Shown: one piece after another, positions 6,686 through 9,282 of the stretch
Layout of the letters: every line of letters starts with the position of its first letter
Position numbering within the stretch: position 1 is the first letter of the stretch
Source: Planctomycetota bacterium
Lineage (GTDB): Bacteria > Planctomycetota > UBA11346
Reading direction: 5' to 3'
Length of the DNA: 9,282 bases
Assembly: GCA_024641365.1 (NCBI GenBank)
Contig: JAHEDF010000130.1
Coordinates: 1 to 9,282, forward strand
Notes under the pieces: generated by a model
The model's input: only the letters and a program-made list of their open reading frames with translations
What the model was told of the DNA's origin: nothing
The model's database searches: none
Position numbers and translations under genes: made by a program

Positions 6686-8128
6686 ATGCATTCATTTCAA
6701 CAATTTTGTGATCTGCAAAATCGCCGCCAGTTTCTGAAATATACCACATTGGGGTTGGGAAGTGCCGCACTTGGCAGCTTGAGCCCGAATACATTAATTG
6801 GGGCGACACCCAAAGGCATTAGCACGAAAGCCAAAGCAAAGCGCGTTATTTTTCTCTTTATGGGCGGAGCACCGAGCCAACTTGATTTATTTGATTATAA
6901 ACCGGATTTAGAAAAACTGCATGGGCAGCCATTGCCCAAGGAAATAAGTAATGGTCAGCGTGTAACGGCCATGACCCGTGGTAAAGAACAAATAATTTGT
7001 GCGTCGATTTTCAAATTTGCGCCTCAGGGTAAAAGTGGTTTGGTGATGAGTGAATTATTGCCGCATTTATCTCAACATGCGGATGACCTCTGTTTAATAA
7101 AATCGACACATACAGGAGCTATTAATCACGATCCTGCTAAAACATTTTTCTGTACGGGTAATGAAATGGCGGGTAAGGCGAGCATGGGTGCCTGGCTGAG
7201 TTATGGCCTGGGAACCATGAATAAAGACTTACCAGATTTTATCGTACTTAATTCAGCATTTTGGTCCGGTAAGGTAAATGTGCAGGCACTGTATAGCCGC
7301 TTGTGGGGCGCAGGCTTTTTACCGTCGAAACACCAAGGCATTGCCTTCCAAGCGGCAGGCGACCCTGTGCTGTTTTTATCGAATCCTGCCGGTGTGAATA
7401 AAGATGTGCGGCGCAAAATGTTAGATTTTGTTGCCAAAGTAAATCAGGATGAACAACGTTCAGTAAATGATCCTGAAATCCAAACATCTCTCGCTCAACA
7501 AGAGATGGCTTTTCGCATGCAAACATCGGTTCCGGAATTAACCGATTTAAGCTCGGAGAAGAAAGAAACGTTAGATATGTATGGCCCGGACGTTCACAAA
7601 AGTGGGTCGTTCGCACGTAATTGTTTATTGGCTCGCCGTATGGCAGAACGTAACGTGCGCTTTGTCCAGCTATTCCATCGTGGTTGGGACCATCATTCAA
7701 AATTACCTGACAATTTACGCGGCCAGGCACGAGACGTCGATCAGCCGATTGCCGCATTATTAACCGATTTAAAGCGTCGTGGTTTATTAGATGACACCTT
7801 GGTCGTTTTTGCAGGAGAATTTGGCCGCACGACTTACGCACAGGGTATGGATAAGAAAAAACGCGATGTGTACGGTCGTGATCACCATCCTCGTTGTTTT
7901 ACGACTTGGATGGCGGGTGGCGGAATTAAAGGAGGGATCAGTTACGGTGAAACCGATGATTTCTGTTACAATATCATTAAAAATCCAGTGCATGTCCGAG
8001 ACCTACAGGCGACCATGTTTCACCAACTAGGCATTAATCACAATGAATTAAGTTTTCCATTCCAAGGATTGGATCAACGTTTAACCGGGGTCGAACCAGC
8101 GCACGTAATAAAAGATATTTTAGTGTAA
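6686..8128 (+). CDS. Tat-exported DUF1501 protein (sulfatase/alkaline-phosphatase-like fold)
   Basis: 480 aa, full length for the family. The N-terminus is a twin-arginine signal: N-R13-R14-Q-F-L-K followed by a G/A/L-rich core up to about IGA (38-40). The DUF1501 landmarks appear in order. They are VIFLFMGGAPSQLDLFDYKP with LHGQPLP near the start, G333-W-D-H-H337 at the start of the C-terminal half, VDQPIAALLTDLKRRGLLDD, VVFAGEFGRT (G377-E-F-G-R-T382), G397-R-D-H-H-P402, MAGGGIKGG, and the ending HVRDLQATMFHQLGI. The family is related to the alkaline phosphatase/sulfatase superfamily; the clustered His and Asp residues are consistent with metal binding. Whether this member is an active hydrolase is unknown. 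It is the second gene of the PSD1 operon, the invariable partner of that family, and ends at a strong terminator. Confidence 0.93.
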   Translation: MHSFQQFCDLQNRRQFLKYTTLGLGSAALGSLSPNTLIGATPKGISTKAKAKRVIFLFMGGAPSQLDLFDYKPDLEKLHGQPLPKEISNGQRVTAMTRGKEQIICASIFKFAPQGKSGLVMSELLPHLSQHADDLCLIKSTHTGAINHDPAKTFFCTGNEMAGKASMGAWLSYGLGTMNKDLPDFIVLNSAFWSGKVNVQALYSRLWGAGFLPSKHQGIAFQAAGDPVLFLSNPAGVNKDVRRKMLDFVAKVNQDEQRSVNDPEIQTSLAQQEMAFRMQTSVPELTDLSSEKKETLDMYGPDVHKSGSFARNCLLARRMAERNVRFVQLFHRGWDHHSKLPDNLRGQARDVDQPIAALLTDLKRRGLLDDTLVVFAGEFGRTTYAQGMDKKKRDVYGRDHHPRCFTTWMAGGGIKGGISYGETDDFCYNIIKNPVHVRDLQATMFHQLGINHNELSFPFQGLDQRLTGVEPAHVIKDILV

Positions 8129-8168
8129 TATAAGCGAAGAAAAAAATTCTCTTCGCTTATAGTTTTTT
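8129..8168 (+). terminator. Strong hairpin terminator, shared by convergent genes
   Basis: A perfect 12-bp stem pairs 8129-8140 (TATAAGCGAAGA) with 8150-8161 around a 9-nt A-rich loop. On the plus strand it is followed by G and six T residues at 8163-8168, so it ends the PSD1-DUF1501 transcript. It starts 1 nt after the DUF1501 stop. The stop codon of the convergent gene (TAA, 8159-8157) lies in the right arm. On the minus strand the hairpin is followed by TTACACTA rather than a T-run, so termination in that direction is probably weaker. Confidence 0.85.
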
Positions 8169-8582
8169 CTGTAGTGATTCCAACGACGGAATTAAAACTT
8201 TTTGAATGAACGCTGTCATGCGATGCACGTCGTTTAAAATAAGGCGTGCTTCTTTAGCATCGACGCGTTGATCAGCGATTGCTAATGCAATAGTCTGACT
8301 AAGTGAGGCCATTTTACTGAGGCCGTCAACGACAGTGCGAAACGCATCGGGAACACTATTCAAATCGTCCTGTTGATTAAGTGCAACAATTACCGCGTGT
8401 CGTAATTCAGGATCAAGCGCACCAATAATAAGTAATTCATCGGCGCGCCATTGTTTTAATTCGCCACGGTCACGTGATAAAGTTGCATGGTTTTTGCCAA
8501 GTAGTTTCGCTAATTCAGAACAGCGACTTTGCCGTAGTAATTCTAGGCGTTGATTCACAGCATGGTGTTTATGTCTCGACAT
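8157..8582 (-). CDS. Small HTH protein, phage CII (CP76)-like putative regulator
   Basis: 141 aa. Residues ~20-44 form a helix-turn-helix (CSELAKLLGKNHATLSRDRG): SELAKLLGK would be the positioning helix and HATLSRDRGEL the recognition helix. A second helical stretch (46-69) follows. The C-terminal third (about 88-140), with LSQTIALAIADQRVDAKEAR then a helix ending IPSLESLQKKL, resembles the tail of P2-type phage CII/CP76 regulators; the similarity is judged by eye. The start at 8582 lacks a clear Shine-Dalgarno site. No phage structural, integrase or repressor genes are near it, so it is either a domesticated regulator or the edge of a remnant. It faces the PSD1-DUF1501 operon and shares its terminator. 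Regulation of the neighbours is only a possibility. The gene is likely real; the family call is moderate. Confidence 0.6.
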   Translation of the reverse strand: MSRHKHHAVNQRLELLRQSRCSELAKLLGKNHATLSRDRGELKQWRADELLIIGALDPELRHAVIVALNQQDDLNSVPDAFRTVVDGLSKMASLSQTIALAIADQRVDAKEARLILNDVHRMTAFIQKVLIPSLESLQKKL

Positions 8583-8734
8583 GGATCTGCTACCGTTAAA
8601 GGGGAATGTGCTCGCGCTCGCAGCAAAGCTAGTCGTTTAGTCAGGTAAGGGAATGCCAATAATCTAGTGGAGTTGACTTTTGTGAGTGCAATCGTGCCTA
8701 TTTCGTATACATAACCCCAAAGCATGACGACAGC
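8583..8734. promoter_or_regulatory. Divergent promoter region between the HTH gene and the small membrane protein
   Basis: These 152 nt separate two divergent genes and must hold both promoters if neither is read from further away. Plus strand: TTGACT (8673-8678) is five of six to the -35 consensus, but the 17-18 nt spacing leads only to a poor -10 (CCTATT at 8697-8702). Minus strand: TTGCAC (8692-8687) is a -35 candidate with TAGATT 19 nt later. A 6-nt tandem, GCTCGC twice, occupies 8610-8621. Neither promoter is convincing by eye. Confidence 0.3.
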
Positions 8735-8977
8735 ATGAAAATAGCAGCGTTTGTTCTCTTATTCATCGGTATGCCACTATCCATTTTTGGGTACTGGGGC
8801 AGTCAAACAGTAGCCGGGCGGAAAAAATATGATGAGATGGACGGTATTATACCGATTTTTTCATTATATTTGGGAGTCGTTCTTGTCATAATTGGACTGA
8901 TTGTTGGGCTTTGGTGGTTGTCCTTAGAAGAAACGGGTGCGCCGCCAACGGACCCTGAAAAAATTGAATCAGACTAG
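8735..8977 (+). CDS. Small two-helix inner-membrane protein of unknown function
   Basis: 80 aa. Two clear hydrophobic segments are visible: residues 4-21 (AAFVLLFIGMPLSIFGY) and about 40-62 (IFSLYLGVVLVIIGLIVGLWW). They are joined by a polar loop with GRKKYDEMDG and followed by a short acidic, proline-containing tail (PPTDPEKIESD). The positive charges R29, K30 and K31 in the loop would put the loop in the cytoplasm and both ends outside. No recognised family. The ATG at 8735 has no strong Shine-Dalgarno site. It is divergent from the HTH gene. The strongly membrane-like composition argues for a real gene over a chance frame, but the function is unknown. Confidence 0.55.
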   Translation: MKIAAFVLLFIGMPLSIFGYWGSQTVAGRKKYDEMDGIIPIFSLYLGVVLVIIGLIVGLWWLSLEETGAPPTDPEKIESD

Positions 8978-9067
8978 CGGTCTACCGACCTAACAGGATT
9001 AATTGAAGAGGCAGTGAAACGGGGTTGTCGTAGTTTTATCAGACCAGCTTTCGATCTGCAGGCATCA

Positions 9068-9088
9068 CTAGCAGACAAAGTCTGCTAG
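9068..9088. repeat. Perfect 9-bp inverted repeat (hairpin), loop AAA
   Basis: CTAGCAGAC and GTCTGCTAG pair perfectly around AAA. An outer CAGG (9059-9062) can add four pairs with CCTG (9089-9092) across a 5-nt bulge. No T-run follows directly on either strand (TTTT appears only at 9101), so it is not a standard intrinsic terminator. Confidence 0.6.
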
Positions 9089-9096
9089 CCTGACCT

Positions 9097-9112
9097 ATCG
9101 TTTTAAAGCGAT
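9097..9112. promoter_or_regulatory. Near-perfect 16-bp palindrome
   Basis: ATCGTTTTAAAGCGAT matches its own reverse complement at 14 of 16 positions. It is nine bases past the preceding hairpin. The shape suits a dimeric repressor site, but no gene start is visible beside it. Confidence 0.3.
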
Positions 9113-9205
9113 GTAATAAAAGTAGCGGAAAGATAAATAATACCGCAAACGATCAAGAAGTTGTTATTTTCGTTTATGTCTGTCGGTTTATTACACATGC
9201 GATTA

Positions 9206-9282
9206 CTACAGCCAATACATTAAGTTTAAGTACACCATTGCACCATCGGTTTCCATGAGAACGGTAGACGCATCAGGCAATA
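9206..9282 (-). CDS. Possible C-terminal end of a minus-strand gene running off the right edge
   Basis: The minus-strand frame read from 9280 is open for 24 codons (LPDASTVLMETDGAMVYLNL, then M-Y-W-L) and stops with TAG at 9208-9206. The alternating pattern and aromatic end would suit a beta-strand terminus, but the stretch is far too short to classify. The other two minus-strand frames are closed sooner. It may equally be chance. Confidence 0.25.
   Translation of the reverse strand, partial: LPDASTVLMETDGAMVYLNLMYWL

Larger units (their letters stand above)
8978..9282. other. 305-nt gene-poor tail with dyad symmetries
   Basis: No complete gene. It holds a perfect 9-bp hairpin at 9068-9088, a near-perfect 16-bp palindrome at 9097-9112, a short GGTC-TACC-GACC hairpin at 8979-8990 right after the small membrane protein, and possibly the last codons of a minus-strand gene at the right edge. 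Confidence 0.5.

Noticed and set aside
7248..7841. 197-codon open frame on the minus strand inside the DUF1501 gene
   Set aside because: It lies wholly opposite a strongly supported DUF1501 coding region, shows no recognisable domain or signal, and has no ribosome binding site; it is a shadow frame.
8985..9092. Integron attC-like site (CCTAAC followed by hairpins)
   Set aside because: A CCTAAC string and a hairpin are present, but no matching GTTRRRY core site or integrase was found at a suitable spacing.
1..9282. CRISPR array, tRNA, rRNA or insertion sequence
   Set aside because: No regular direct repeats with spacers, no cloverleaf or rRNA-like sequence and no transposase were seen on either strand.

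Overview
The window comes from a moderately AT-rich bacterial genome that uses Shine-Dalgarno sites and U-tract terminators. It is dominated by exported-protein families first described in Planctomycetes: DUF1585/1592, DUF1552, DUF1080, PSCyt1/DUF1549/DUF1553 and DUF1501. These families also occur in Verrucomicrobia, Lentisphaerae, myxobacteria and some marine Gammaproteobacteria. The base composition and the proteobacterial-phage-like regulator at 8157-8582 lean towards a gammaproteobacterium or an AT-rich PVC-group organism, but the sequence does not settle this.

Layout. Positions 1-1751 hold the 3' end of a DUF1592-type gene (only its C-terminal DUF1585 domain is visible), followed 3 nt later by a Tat-exported DUF1552 gene. 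A U-tract terminator (1879-1908) closes this pair. Position 1931 begins a predicted lipoprotein zinc metallopeptidase (HEFGH) that carries an apparent S4-like segment. Position 3423 begins a secreted DUF1080 (3-keto-disaccharide hydrolase family) protein. Positions 4383-8128 hold a tightly coupled two-gene operon: an exported PSD1 protein with a cytochrome-c-type heme site (PSCyt1-DUF1549-DUF1553), then a Tat-exported DUF1501 protein. The operon ends in a strong hairpin terminator at 8129-8168, which is shared with a convergent minus-strand gene for a small HTH protein resembling phage CII-type regulators (8157-8582). Next come a two-TM small membrane protein (8735-8977) and a gene-poor tail with strong dyad symmetries, plus possibly the last codons of a minus-strand gene at the right edge.

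How the genes work together (inference). Each of the two operons pairs a c-type-cytochrome-associated family (DUF1592 or PSD1) with a Tat-secreted partner (DUF1552 or DUF1501). They flank a lipoprotein protease and a carbohydrate-active DUF1080 protein. This suggests an envelope-located oxidative or hydrolytic system acting on an extracellular, probably glycan-type, substrate. The biochemical role of the paired families is still poorly defined. No transposase, CRISPR array, tRNA or rRNA was seen.
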